The notes beneath the pieces were generated by a model. That model was not told the origin of the DNA. It searched no databases and worked only from the letters and a program-made list of their open reading frames with translations. The position numbers and the translations under genes are program-made. This document shows positions 47,540 to 60,600 of a stretch of 64,000 bases of DNA, piece by piece. Source of the DNA: Epiperipatus broadwayi. Lineage: Eukaryota; Onychophora; Udeonychophora; Euonychophora; Peripatidae. Position 1 is the first letter of the stretch. Every line of letters starts with the position of its first letter. The stretch lies in the NCBI GenBank assembly GCA_028023455.1, contig JAQFVV010006255.1, forward strand, positions 186,001 through 250,000, read 5' to 3'.

Positions 47540-48540
47540 TGATCAGATATAATGAATAATTCTTCTTTTATTAAATTAACTCATAACTTCTTTTATATTT
47601 TTGCCACATAGCTTTTTCTTAAAATGATTTGTTCTTACATGCAACAATCCTTTCTCAAATAGTCTTGTAAATAAAATAAATTTCAGGTTTCTTACATTGA
47701 AACTTAACACAAAATGTGTTCGTAGTAAAGAAACAATTGCAATAAACATACACTTACTCTTAAGATAAGGTCTTATTAAATTACAATTATAAACATTTCA
47801 ATTAAAATTAAACATGAAAACTTAAATTTAAATAATTATAATATGCTAAAATGACATTCATGATATCATGAATACATAAGGAATTTTATGGCTACCCAAA
47901 GTATAACACAAAATAGTTTTGCTTGTAATCTTCTAAAATAAAACCAAGCAATCTTAATATCTTAAATTGGTGATAAATAAAATCAAGTGATATTCCAAAT
48001 AAATGAAATTGACCAAAGTGATCTTATACCAAATAGGCAAATAATTTTAATTATTTTTAATTAAATAAAATAATCTTTTTCTTTGATGTTCTCTTAACAT
48101 CGGAAATACAATTTCAATAAAGTGATTTTTATGTCAATTCTTTGTATACATGTATTATCAATGCACAATAAACAAATATAATTTTGTGGCGATTATTATT
48201 AGATATCTGAAAGAATACAGATGATGATAAAATGGAAGTAAGCTTAAATTAATAATAAAGATAATATTTATTAACATTAAGAACATTCAAAAGACAAATA
48301 TCAAGCTGTCTTACAAAATTATCAAAATTATTCCCCAAAAGAAAATAAATATATATATATGAAGGAAAACTATGTATTACAGTTTTTTTAAATAATAACA
48401 CTAATATTTAATGGTTAAAAAAACTTTCTACAGCTTTGATACTTTTAATAAATTCTTTTATTTAGACTGTCTTAAAAGTACATAGTCCGTAAATGAAAAT
48501 ATTTACAACCGTAACTATATCAGTTTATTTGGTGCCACAT
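47540..48540. other. AT-rich spacer, nothing recognised
   Basis: Nothing identified. Confidence 0.45.
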
Positions 48541-48544
48541 TGAA

Positions 48545-48965
48545 TTTGTAAAAAGCTGACTTGAAACACAATTTTCACAATAATTTCAGTGTTAAAAATG
48601 CTAGAGCAAAATGCTATATGTTGACAGAAAATAGAAAAATTAAAAAAAACAAAAAACAATAAGGCTAAAACAAATAGTGATTACCATTAAAAAAAGAAAG
48701 AAAATTTCCACATCTGAAAAAATTATTACTTCATTGTTTGTTTATAATTTCTAATTTATCATTAACTAAGTTTAAAATTACATCTTCATTGATAATTTGT
48801 TTGTATTCCTCAATCATATATAACATTTCTTACCTGAGATAATTCGTAGCTTCAGAATTTACAAAAGTAGTAGCATATGAAGTCTTCATTTTTATCTTGT
48901 ACTCCAAAAGTTAAAAAATATCAAGGCACTATAAGAAAAACATTCACCCTAATAAAAGATACAAA
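48545..48965 (-). repeat. Duplicated segment, copy 1, with exon-like core
   Basis: About 420 bp with a diverged direct copy at 50285-50715. On the minus strand 48834-48928 is bounded by a good acceptor (TTTTTCTTATAG) and donor (CAG|GTAAG) and reads 'LLEYKIKMKTSYATTFVNSE' then 'ATNYLR'. The matching frame in copy 2 is open where this copy has TAA. Could be a duplicated exon (this one dead) or just a repeat; product unknown. Confidence 0.35.
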
Positions 48966-49038
48966 ATAAATCATTTCCAGAAGGTGGATTGCATTTGTAA
49001 TCATAGCAATTGGCTTCTTGTCTATCCAAAACTAGAAA

Positions 49039-49440
49039 TTGATGGCTATTATCTATATCAATGTTAAATCCTATCTTCATTTTATGTTTTTGTGTACACC
49101 AGTGATGTTTATATTTTTGTGCACACCAGTGATTGTCCCACAGAGATATAATTTACATGCATATTGCTCATTTAATCACCATAGACTTGAAAATAATGTG
49201 ATGCATGATGTGGCAAAACTACTGTCTCCACAGCCTGAGTACCAAGGCATAAGCAAGAATCTGGATTTAATTCTTTGCCTGCATATAATTCCATGTGGTA
49301 TAGGTAACCATTATGACTATCACCACACACACCACTTGAAACTTCTCTTTATTGGTTTTAAGGGTTTATATTTTCACATGGTACTATGCCCAATAAATTT
49401 TGTAATTGCGTTATCAACTGCAACCTTTTTATACATCTGA
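49039..49440 (+). CDS. Open frame of 133 codons, unidentified
   Basis: The longest non-transposon frame near here and unusually long for such AT-rich DNA. The first 35 residues are hydrophobic. A repeated 'FLCTPV' marks a short internal duplication (GTGTACACCAGTGATGT and GTGCACACCAGTGATTGT). Later 'IIPCGIGNHYDYHHTHH' faintly recalls the HD.HH histidine box of fatty-acid/sterol hydroxylases, but the other histidine boxes and the usual C-terminal motif are missing. A chance frame, or a decayed gene piece, is more likely than a working gene. Confidence 0.2.
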   Translation: MMAIIYINVKSYLHFMFLCTPVMFIFLCTPVIVPQRYNLHAYCSFNHHRLENNVMHDVAKLLSPQPEYQGISKNLDLILCLHIIPCGIGNHYDYHHTHHLKLLFIGFKGLYFHMVLCPINFVIALSTATFLYI

Positions 49441-49444
49441 TAAT

Positions 49445-50280
49445 CAGTCTTAAAATTTACATCACACTGCTCTATAATACCTTAATTTTATATATATATA
49501 AATCATTACTTGTTATACAAACAGACATGCAAGTACAAACACAAACACACTAATAAATTACTAGCCTTTTTGAGAATTATTATATCTATAAAATAAGGTT
49601 TCCTCAAACTTATATCAGAGTCACAAAATTACACTGTACATAAATCACTACTTTAATTATATTAGAATTTAAGTACAAGTATAATTTATATACTACACAG
49701 ACATACTAATACAAACACAATAAATTATATATTTATTAAATAATGCCTCGTATACAATTTTTGATTTAATATTAAACATTTTATCAGACTTAATATATTG
49801 AGGTGCTATCTGATCACAACTACAAGACTTACATATCAAAACAAACAACACGTAGATAAAGTAAGAATGTGACTGAAGGTAAGAGTCGCAATTCTCAGTA
49901 CCTTTAAAATATCAAATGCCAGGATCAAGTCATGGCAGTAGATTACCTTTGGCTTTAAACAGGATATATTATTAATAACATCCACACTAAGGGATATAAA
50001 AGCAAGGCAAAATACCATGATGGCATAAATTCAAAGGAAAATTATCTACAAATGAGAGCAATAAGGAGCTAGGTCTTTGTCACTAGTCAGAAAAACTAAC
50101 AATTAACCATCAGAAGAAAAGGGATGTGCCTAAATAAAGCATTTCATGCTTGATATTCCAAAAACAAATAATATAAATTACTGGCAATGAAATAATCCAT
50201 AAGAAAGCAACTAATTCAACTATCTCTTAAGATAACTCACTGTCAAGATATAATTACTCTATCAGAGTCCTTAGCACCAT
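49445..50280. other. Spacer, nothing recognised
   Basis: AT-rich sequence. The minus frame at 49836-50018 has no recognisable domain. Confidence 0.4.
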
Positions 50281-50284
50281 ATTA

Positions 50285-50715
50285 ATTTTTTTAAAAATTG
50301 ACTTGAGACACAATTTTCACAATAACTTCAGTTTTTCATAATGTTAGAGAAAAATGCTATATATTGACAGAAAATATAAAAACTAAGGAAACAATGAGGC
50401 TAAAATCAATAGTGATTAGCAATAAAAAAGTAAAGAAAAAAGAAATTTTAACATTCAAAAGAATTATCACTTTATTGTTTGTTGATAATTTCTAATTTAT
50501 CATTAAGTTTAAATTATATCTTCATTGATAATTTTTTTGTAGTCCTCACAAAATTCTTATTCAAACCATATATAATACTACTTACCTCAGATAATTATTA
50601 GCTTCAGAACTTACAGAAATAGTAGGATAAGAATTTTTCATTTTTTTCTTGCAGCCCAGAAGTTGAAAAATTTCAAGTCTTCCATAAAAAAAAAAAGTTC
50701 TCCCTATTAAAACAT
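50285..50715 (-). repeat. Duplicated segment, copy 2, with exon-like core
   Basis: Direct partner of 48545-48965. On the minus strand the exon-like part (50586 to about 50683) reads 'GRLEIFQLLGCKKKMKNSYP' then 'TISVSSEANNYLR' without a stop and ends in a strong donor CTGAG|GTAAGTAG. The T-run upstream could serve as a polypyrimidine tract, but the AG is lost here (ATGG). Family unknown. Confidence 0.35.
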
Positions 50716-51402
50716 AAAACAAAATTAAAATTCTATCAGAATGTAAAAATAATGGAGGAAGTGGGAATATTATTACTTATCACTATAAATACAAGAAAAA
50801 AGTAAAATGTCATATAATTTGAAATTCTAAAATGAAATCATCATGGTACACATATATGCATATTATACAACTGGTGTATATGTATGCATTATGCAAATTC
50901 TTCTGCTAAAAGTTATGAAAACTTGGTAGCCTGATAAACAAGATGCACTATAGACTTGAGTTATAAATTTTCCATTATTTGCTCAAAACTATTTTGATTT
51001 TAGACTTTGGATAAACCAATCCTGTTAATAACATCATCATCATATGTAATAATCATGGCCAATACAGAAAACAATTTCTAAATTTAGGATATGAATTTTT
51101 TTTTTATTTCAAGAGGCAGTTGAAGATTACTAAAAACATTCTAAGGCACATATTTATAAAAAAAGTTGTTTATATTCTATCTCTTTCAAGATTTGTCTTC
51201 CAAATAAGGATACTTCTTTATATTATCTAATATAAATATGCAAAATATTAGTTGTTATTTCATATTATTCAATATTGTTATTAATAAAACATAAATCATT
51301 CCAGACATTGTTTACCAATTGTAAAAAGTAATTACTAATGATGCTGTCACAAAATTCTAATAAGGAAAGCAATCAGGCAATCATATGCCTAGAATGTAAA
51401 AT

Positions 51403-51645
51403 GAAGTTAATAAAAACCAAGTTAATAAAACAAAAACTAATAAAAACTAAGTTAGTAAAACAACATTTAATAATAACCAAATTGGTAAAACAAAGACAAT
51501 GAAAAACAAGTTAGTAAAACAAAAACTAATGCAAACCAAGTTGATAAAAAAACAATTAATGAAAGCCAAATTAGTAAAACAAAAATAATCAAAATCATGT
51601 TAGTAAAACCAAAATTAGTAAAAACAGAATAATAATAAAAACTAC
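51403..51645 (+). repeat. Minisatellite, 29-30 bp unit, about eight copies
   Basis: Consensus AAGTTAGTAAAACAAAAAC followed by TAATAAAAAC(C/T). Copies at about 51419, 51449, 51479, 51508, 51538, 51568 and 51597 diverge by a few bases each. Confidence 0.85.
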
Positions 51646-51731
51646 TGTATTATATAAAAACAAGTTGCCAGAGAGGAATAAATTGTAAATAGTTTTGGAT
51701 CAGAGTGTCAACAATTTATCCATTTTATTAC

Positions 51732-51786
51732 CTAGTCTTGCTGATATAAAAATTGTACCTTTTTCTTCTTCATGCAATCTAGTCAA
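51732..51786 (-). other. Possible small exon
   Basis: Minus strand: acceptor CCTTTTCTCCTCAG, then 55 nt reading 'LTRLHEEEKGTIFISARL', then donor AG|GTAATA (or an earlier AAG|GTACAA giving 28 nt). Good splice-site shape and a sensible residue mix, but no family recognised and no flanking exon confirmed. The nearby acceptor AAAATTGCAG|GAAAAC at 51939 could be another. Confidence 0.2.
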
Positions 51787-52363
51787 CTGAGGAGAAAAGG
51801 AAAAAATTAAATGAACCAATTAATAAAAATATTAATAACCAAATTTCATCCAATTTTAATATACAATGTGCCATTTTAAAAAGGAATGCAAATAGCAGAG
51901 AATGATGAGATTTTTGTAATCATCATGCTTAGAGTTTTCCTGCAATTTTAAAAAGAAAACAAAATTTCAATGAATCAGCTGATGCTACCACCATTGAAGC
52001 CATTAAAAACATTAATAACTATAATTAAGTGAAGTGTAAAAAATAAAATAATAAAGTAGTAAAATATAGATAAATGCAAAATAGTGGCACAATAATCAAA
52101 CAATAAAAATATACCAGCTTCAAACTCTTCCAGCATTTAAACACATTCAAAAATAGCATCATAAAGGGGCAAATATAATGCATTTAAAAATATTAATACT
52201 TTAGCAATATTCTGAGAACTTATCATAAATACCTGTTAAATAATTAATGAATTATATAAAATAATATGTAGAAATAATACATTTCATTTACAATATAATA
52301 AATATTTAAAATTAATAATTATATCCATTATCAAAAATGAAAAGAAAGAGTCCATCCTAATAT

Positions 52364-52420
52364 TCAGCATTTGTCCTGGATACAGTCAATGAAAGAGTTC
52401 TTGACTATCCTGCATACTTT
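52364..52420 (-). other. Possible terminal exon fragment
   Basis: Minus strand: acceptor-like TTTTAATATCCCAG, then 'KVCRIVKNSFIDCIQDKC' and a stop. Weak; listed only because it lies in line with the other exon-like pieces. Confidence 0.12.
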
Positions 52421-52599
52421 CTGGGATATTAAAATAATACTATAAATTACATTTACAAATAGCAATTCACACAATATGAGAAAGCAAATATTTGAAATCA
52501 CTAACAAATAAACATAATCATTCAGACATAATGCTTGTAAATTTAATAAACAGAATAACAAATATGATGCACTTTTTAAATTTTACATAGAATATTATA

Positions 52600-55040
52600 T
52601 AAATGACTTAGCATTTCTTTTCAAAAGCACCTTTTATAATTTATTGATAATTAAAATAAAGTGGAAATATCTTGAAAAATAGAGCATGATAGGTTTAAAA
52701 GAAAATTTCAAATTTAATATCTCTGGAGCATAGCAATAAATAATGTAATGAAATTCTTGAAAAATGAATATATTTAATAATTTTGAGTCAACATTTTGAG
52801 AATTCCTTCCTTAAATTTTAATGCAGACATAATAAAGTCATTTTTACAATGTTGTCATTTAGAATATTTGTCACTGAAAGATGTTAACTTCTTTAAAAAA
52901 ATTGGCAATTAATAAATGAATGTTAATTCTTTAAATAAAGAATTTAAAATAATAAAGCATACTAACCAAAATATAAGTTATTTATTAGTAGTATGCTCTT
53001 TAATATGATAAAGTTAAATTTAAGTTTTATTGAACATTTAAATATAATTTTATTCTAATGAGCAGATACTATATCTTGGCATTCACTACATAAGTTTATA
53101 TTAATTAAAATAAATTCTTTAATCATCTAATTATTTTCTTATCAATAAATGAAAGTTTTAAGATATAGCATTTATAAAATTATTTTATCATACAAATCTG
53201 CAATTTTGACTTAAATAGACCTTTTCTGCTAGCATTAAATTATTACAAAAGAGAATGCTTTTATAAAATAATAAAGATTTAGCATATTTTAAATAAGAGT
53301 TGCATTAAAAAGTTTTTTTAAAATGTTTAAAATCTTTTTAAGTTTATTATAAAATAATTTAAAAGTTTTTCCATGTATCTTAGAAATTATACTTTCTACA
53401 ATAAAGACTAAATATAACATAGAAAGTAGACTTGATAAAGTTTTTACAAGACAGGGATAATATCCTTTATGAACTTTCACTGAAGTAATTGATTCCTGAA
53501 AATATGATTTAATTTCTAAAACATTTACTGTTAAATTTCCCATAATTCAATTCTTGTTAAACATTTTTAAAGTGTCAAGAAGTTTTACATTTGTAATAGC
53601 CTGGATAAATATTACTTTTAACAATATATATATGTATATTAAAATTATAAAAAGAAATTAATTAAAATCAATTAAAGAGAATCTAGATGAATAAGTAGGT
53701 ATAGATATGAAATTTGGATAGATGTATGTGACTCTTTTCACTTTTGACTTTTATACAATAAGTCATGTGACTGATTTTGATTGATGTAATTGACAACTAA
53801 GATACATCTCAATTAACCTTAGTAATCAAAAGCTCAAAAACCTTTCAGTAACAATTGGAAAATTTCTAAAAAACAGATTTAATTAGCATAATTCCAGAAC
53901 TTTATGGAGACACTGTCTAGACATAAAATATAAACAATCAATTAATTAACAATTACATCATCTCTAAATATTTTTTGAACATGTTATTTAATAAATTGAA
54001 ATATATTATGATAAATAAAAAAAATTTACATTTTTAATTGCATAAAAAATTGGCATTATTTAATAAAATAAACTTATCAAAGAATATTTGTTTTAAGCAT
54101 TTTTTTTTGCTAAGGTTTCAGAACATATCTTAAAATCTTTAAAATAAAGTCACTTTTAAATATTAGCAATTAATAAATAACTTCCAGTGTTAAGTTTTAA
54201 CCAGGAAGCATTTTTAAAATATATTGGCCTGTTTCATATATGCACTGCACATATAATAATATTTAATTCTTTAAGAATAGTAACTTGAATTTAATAGTTA
54301 ATTACTAGTTTTAAAATTGCAAACTTTTTATCTAACTAAGCTTTAGTATTTTATAATTAAAATTAGATTGTAATTTTATTAGATTAAATAACACTCTTTA
54401 TTGTCACTATCTTAAATATTTAAGACTTAATTTTAAAGTTTAAAACTCATTTTGAAGTTCTTCTCTGATATTTAAATTTAATAAAATATAACAACTAAAC
54501 TAAGATGATTTTAGCTTCAATATTCAAGCATTACACTCTTTAATATTTTAAGTTAGTAATAACTTTATGACTAAATATTTAAAATTATAAAAGTTACTTA
54601 TGAGATTTAGACATTATAAAATTACATTTAAATCTTATTTTTAAGCTATGGATATCATAATAGTCATTTTAAAAATGGTTAATCAGTTATATAAACAATT
54701 ATTATTTATTGGGAAATTAGTCTTTTTAAAAAATAATATGTCATCACAAAAGTTGACATTCAGCTTTAATGCAAAAGCTGAGGGTTACAGTTTATATGGC
54801 CAGAAATTATTGTTTTTACTTTAGTACTGATGAGCTGTGTATGGATTCATAATAGCTTATAAACAAACATAATAATAATTTATTGCTTCTTACACATAGT
54901 ATATCTTTTTTTAATATAATTTGAAGTATATTATTGTCATGTTCATTACGAATGTCATATTTATGAGTATAGATGAAAACTCCAAATGCTCTGATAAGAA
55001 ATATTTTATTGGTGCTGTGTTTTACATATATTACTTATTT
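52600..55040. other. AT-rich spacer, nothing recognised
   Basis: Very AT-rich; the frame 53289-53543 (minus, 84 codons) has no recognisable domain. Confidence 0.45.
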
Positions 55041-55048
55041 ATATTTAG

Positions 55049-55517
55049 CAGAGGTGGCCAACTTTTGTGTTCATAAGATCTACTTTTTATTCTTAAAATG
55101 TGTTGCGATCGACTTGTTGTCATAGGCATAGTCTAAGTGGAGGGAGGTGTGAAATGCAAACTATTTTTATATATCTACCTAGTAAAAAATAACAATTATT
55201 TAACGGGCCAAAAAACTCATGTCCGGGGAAATTAAAGCAATATGAGTAATTATTAACAATATTTATTAATTCAAATTAGCTACATTAAATTAAGATTAAA
55301 AATATTATTTTCAATAATGATACGGCTTAGTGGAGTTCACCTATCTAGAATTGAAAAAAAAATTAGAACAAAAGCAAAAATAACAAAAAAACTTAAAAAT
55401 CTTGACTTAATTTGTTTTACTCGTTATCCGACAGCTCTTCCCGGATTGGCCTCACGATCGACCAAAACTGGCATTGCGATCGACGGTGGATCACGATTGA
55501 CTTGTTGGACACCCCTG
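55049..55517. mobile_element. Non-autonomous hAT-like element, about 469 bp
   Basis: Ends are CAGAGGTGGCCAAC (left) and, inverted at the right, CAGGGGTGTCCAAC (12 of 14 match), the CAGGGGTG.CCAAC type seen in Charlie/Zaphod-like hAT elements. Flanks ATATTTAG and ATATATAT agree at 6 of 8 positions, as expected for a worn 8-bp duplication. Inside, the word GATCGAC recurs and the sequence is less AT-rich. The 75-codon frame at 55317-55544 shows no transposase motif. Confidence 0.65.
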
Positions 55518-55524
55518 ATATATA

Positions 55525-56590
55525 TAGATTATTTAAATAAATGATGGTATTTTATTGAAATGTTTAAATTATATAAAATAGTGAAGGGATAATATAATTA
55601 AAAGTCCTTTTTGGATTTTTAAAATTATAAAACTTAAAAAATATTCCAAATTACATGTTTCTTTTAATCTTATCAGGAATTTTATCCAGATTTCTTTTCC
55701 CCTTCGCCTCAAGTCTCATCTAGGCTTATTACCGAAGTAATGTATATCAAAAGCTTTTTTAACTGCATTATTTCTTCTTCTTTTTTTAAATAAAACATTC
55801 ACATATTTTCTTTTTAAAAAACGTAATAGCTTTTTTAAAGGAGTTTTAAAAAGTATGTAGTCTTAAAATAAATTTTCAAAGTCATAATAATGTGAAAATA
55901 TAGATTTTTTTTAAAAAATAAAATAAAAAGGCACTAAAAAATACAGTTAATGTTAAAAGTGCAATTCTATAAAAAAAATAAAAATTCATATGAATAATGC
56001 ACTTTAACTTAATAATAATATATTTTTTTAATGTAATAACTGTAATTATACTTTTACTAATGCTGTTGTTTTTATATATAGAAATCTTTAACAACCTTCT
56101 GGGATAAAAGTCATTCCAACATTTCAGAGAAAATATTATTCACAAAGTTGCTAATTGCCATATTGTGAGGGTTTGAATGCTTATTTATTCTTGTTATAAT
56201 CTGTTGTAAAAATAAGTGAAGACCCATTTACTGACAAACATCTAATGATTACATGAATTTATTATGTGTTATGGACTTGTTAACTATATAAAAAAATTAA
56301 AACATATTTGTAATCTGAAAAATATCCAAGTATTATTATCTGGCCCAAATTATAATTCAGGATATGGGAATTCAAAGATGATAGACTGCCCAATGAAACC
56401 CTTCATATAATCTTATATATAAAATCCATATTTTGTCTGCTGTCTGATTGGTGAATGTATAAATGTTTGTCTGATGTCACATGTCAAATTCATAATGAGG
56501 CATATTTGTCACTGAAAAAAATTTTATTCTGCCATTAAATCATAATAATCTTTTTACAAATTATTTTATGCAAAGGAATAAAACTTTTGA
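55525..56590. other. AT-rich spacer, nothing recognised
   Basis: Nothing identified. Confidence 0.45.
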
Positions 56591-56645
56591 AAGAAAAAAT
56601 GGTCAGAAAAAAATCATTACATGTGTTTTCGACTAGAGCTGACTA

Positions 56646-57106
56646 GGTATAGTTGTATTTATATATTAGACTATTTTCATTGTCTAATATAACGTATTGA
56701 ATGTCTTTGAAAAAAAAAACTTTATTTAAATTTTCAAAGTACATTCACCTATTAGTAATAGCATGCAAGTTAGTATATACACAACATTTCAAGAAGTATT
56801 ATTATTCTCTCTTTTTCAGATGTTACCTTAAAATTCAATATTCAAAAGTCTAAGGGTCCAGATTTGATTTCAATGCTAGTATTGTCACTGGTCAGGACAG
56901 CAACACTTGAAGAAGAGAAAATAATACCTCTCAAAATACTGTGCGTATACTAATCTGTATGCTATTACTAACAGTTGAATGTACTTTGAAAATTTGAATA
57001 TAAGTTAAATTTTCTAAAGAGATTCAATAATATATATATTAGATTATGTAAATAGCCTAATATATAAATACAACTAAAATAGCATCATCACAAACCTTTA
57101 GGAAAA
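56646..57106. repeat. Palindromic (foldback) family D element, second
   Basis: Left arm about 56646-56835 and right arm about 56845-57106 are inverted copies of the 358-625 sequence. Termini read 'TAGTTGTATTTATATATTAG' and its inverse. The hammerhead-like core is degraded in both arms (TTGAAGA and CAAAA on the right). Confidence 0.65.
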
Positions 57107-57139
57107 TATGAATAGATATAGTATATAAATCGCAAAGAA

Positions 57140-57585
57140 AATGTGATTACATGTTATGATCACTAGTGATCATAAAATCTTAGCAAGTTACGAAATTTAT
57201 AACTTGTTTGGTTTATCATAAATGTACCCTTGAAGGTTTTTGCGATGATATAGATTGCAGAGGCTTTTACTATATGGTGAAACTGAACTGAATTCAGGCC
57301 CATATAGCTATCTAGTTTGTTTGACTGGATTTGAAGATATTTACATATCTGAAAATTCATGCTTTCAAGCTGATAGAAATATGTTTCATAAATGATGTTT
57401 GTAGAGTTGGTGTTTAGATCTAGTTTCTAGTCTTCCTACCCTTTACTGATGTGAGCAAACTAGCTCGAAACCATGGTTTAAAGGTTGGAGACAATTTGAA
57501 AGAGATATTGAATTCTATCTCTCTCAGTGTTTATGTAAACAAAGCTTGATAGTGGGCTATTGGTAAAGCTCCATCTAGTGATTAT
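57140..57585 (+). repeat. Less AT-rich repeat related to family E
   Basis: 'CTGAATTCAGGCCCATATAG' (inverse sense) resembles 'CATATAGGTCTGAACTCAG' in the family E loop near 34208. At 57446-57470 it has CTGATGT, a GAGC/GCTC hairpin and GAAA, a further hammerhead-like core with the last core A changed. Ends at a (TA)n run. Confidence 0.4.
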
Positions 57586-57601
57586 ATATATATATATATA
57601 T

Positions 57602-60600
57602 TGTACCCTTACTTCTCGATATATGATATAATTTAAAATATGACTAGCTCAATTAAATCATTATGCTTGGCTAAAATATATATAACTATCTTTAATATAT
57701 CTTTATAATACTATATCTTATCAGATTTATTATAACTTATCAAAAATTAATATAGTTCAATATCATGTACTAATTAAATAAGTATTTACTAAAATCATGA
57801 GACTGTGAAGTGAAGTTACAATTGGTAATTGAATTTACATTGAGCCAATGTCTTTCCAAGACACTATCTCAATGGCATAAGAATACTATTACTTCTTTAT
57901 TATCTCATTACTAACTCTACAGCACTCTTATGACTTTTATAAATGAACTATCTTTAATAATAATAGATAAATAAATCTCAATCTTTTGTTAAAGAAATAT
58001 AATTAAATAATCTCAGGTTCTTCTAATTATCTTAAAGTAATAATAATTCGTGTAGATAGGAATGATAAGGGATTTAATATCAAACCTAAATACACCTAAC
58101 TTATTCTAATAACAATAACTAACAATAATAATCTTTAGTGTATAGCTTAATCTTATCTATTTTATTATACTATTAATCATTAAGGAAATAAGTAAATCAT
58201 ATACATGTCTTTCATTTCCATATAGTATCTTAATTTTAAAATATACTAAAGTCTTATAATTTAACAATCTGTGGCAATAAATAATATTATACTCTTATAT
58301 TGTGCATTATAATTACTTTGTGACCATTGTAATATTATATGTTAATGTCAATCAATTTCTATAAATTATATTAAGAAAATATTGTGTTTCTTTCTAAAAA
58401 ATAATAATAATAATAATAAATTCATATTGTGCAAATATTATGTTTATTCAAATTATCTGTTGTCAAATGCTGTGGTGTAAAATAATGAATTCGACACACT
58501 TTTAAACAACTTAAACAAATTTATTTACATCAACTTTAATAAATAACTTATTTACACTATTTACATTACAAATGGAACTAAAGAAAATAAAACAAAAAAA
58601 TAAGAAAAATAATAATACAAGATTTTTACACTGTTACTATTTCCATAATCATAAATAGATAATTTATACATTTTTTAAATGTTCTATCAATAACATTTAA
58701 TTAAGTTTATGACTTTAAAATTTTAATAAACATCATTTGTCATCAATTAATACAAGAAAAGGTTTTGTGTGAAATATCATTCATGTAGCATATATGTAAA
58801 TAAACAAACTTTAATAATTAAAATGCTACTTCATTTAAGTCTTACTGCTATTTATATTATAATGTACTAGTATGTATTACATTTACTATTAATATTACTC
58901 AAAGATCAATTAATGTATAAACTGATATAACTTTGTAATATAATAACAATTATTGATTATAATTATTTATGTCATTCCGATGTAATTTCATACTACATGT
59001 CTTACTAAAATATGCAATACGTATATGTTCTTTTAAAATAATATTTTAAAATTATTCAACAATTTCAAATTTTATAAAGTATTATATCAAATAAAATTCT
59101 ATGATTCTTTTCTATTTAAAATATTACTCTTCTTTACTTGTTATTCTTATTCCTTCCTAAAAAAACTTCTATCTACAAAAGTCATTTTAACCTTATTTAA
59201 CTTCAGAAAAATAGATGACCAATTTTAAAAAAAATAATAACTATCCAAACTCTCTTATACCTCATCATCTATATACGATATACCTTCAATCAAAATATAA
59301 ATTTCTACATAAAATTAACTTAACTTATCTAATAAAATAAAATAAAATATAGATTTTTATATATCTCTTACTAACTTGAAAAGAAAAAAAATAAATAACT
59401 TATACTAATATAATAAATCTAATTCCTAATATTGTAACAGAAACATTAAAATTTATTCACGAAAGAATCATATAATTATTTCTAGATTTCTCATATTATG
59501 TTGTACTAAATTTACATCATAAATTTAAAGTATGCATATTAAAATAAAACTGCTATTACTAATATTATGCGTGTATATTCTTTAAATATTTATCCATCCA
59601 TTCAACAATCAAATAACATTTGGTTGATCTAAAGAAAACATAGCAAATACATCAAATTATTACTATTACATAATTTTTTACCATAAATGATACTTTAATG
59701 TACAGTCCGTCACACGATGTCCTCCAGGATTACAGTTTTACAAAATAATTTCACATTTACACTCAACAATTATTCTTTAAAATATTACGTGTTGTATAAT
59801 TATAAAAAATAAACTTTATGCAATGAAATGTTATATTAATATTTAGCTATTTTTTTTTTAAAAAATGTAAATGTACCTTTCCTAACTTTAATAAATCAAT
59901 AATTAATTAAATATTTATGTTAGTTAATAAATAAAAACATATTACATAAAATCCAACAGTGTCTTCTTTTGACCCATAATTGTTCTTTTTCCTAGGCACA
60001 AATTTTCACCAAACATTACTTCCTTTTCCGGTACATCACGTGTTTTAAAAGTTTTTATGAAATAAATGAAAACGTTCTTTTTTTTTAAAAAAAAAATAAA
60101 ATAAAAGTCAGTTCCACCATAAAACAAAATAAATTAAAATAGTTTATGGGATCTGGATTCATTTCTTTTTAAGGAAAAAAAATATTATTTAAAAGTTATT
60201 ATTTTTAGAATTAATCTCTAGTTTATAAAGTTCTCGTGTTTGCCGCGCCTTGTGGGGCCCCCGGGGGGGGGGGGTTCCCCAACAAACAACCCGCCTGAAA
60301 ATAGGGAGAGATAATTTTTTTAACAACCCCCCAAAAACCACCAAAAAAAAACCCTAAAAAGACATATATACAGCAAAAAAAAAGGAAAACCACAAATTAA
60401 AATTAAATTAAAGAAAATGCTACAAAATTATTTTAAAATTGACTTGGATATCCACGTATATTTTTATTTGCGCATTCCTTAACAAATATCTAGGTAAGAT
60501 TAATTTTAGATTCTTCTGTACGACCAGCATTCAGACTTTCTAATATAATAATTTTATTTATAGGTACTTCTCTGCCAATTAAACTTTCGATTTATTTGCC

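Noticed and set aside
51403-51645. CRISPR-like array
   Set aside because: The 30-bp units are contiguous, with no unique spacers, and diverge like a minisatellite.
54827-54860. Hammerhead at ACTGATGAGCTGTG
   Set aside because: No GAAA partner and no stem I; a chance match.
55317-55544. 75-codon frame inside the hAT-like element as a transposase piece
   Set aside because: No hAT dimerisation or catalytic motif; it runs through the right end of the element.
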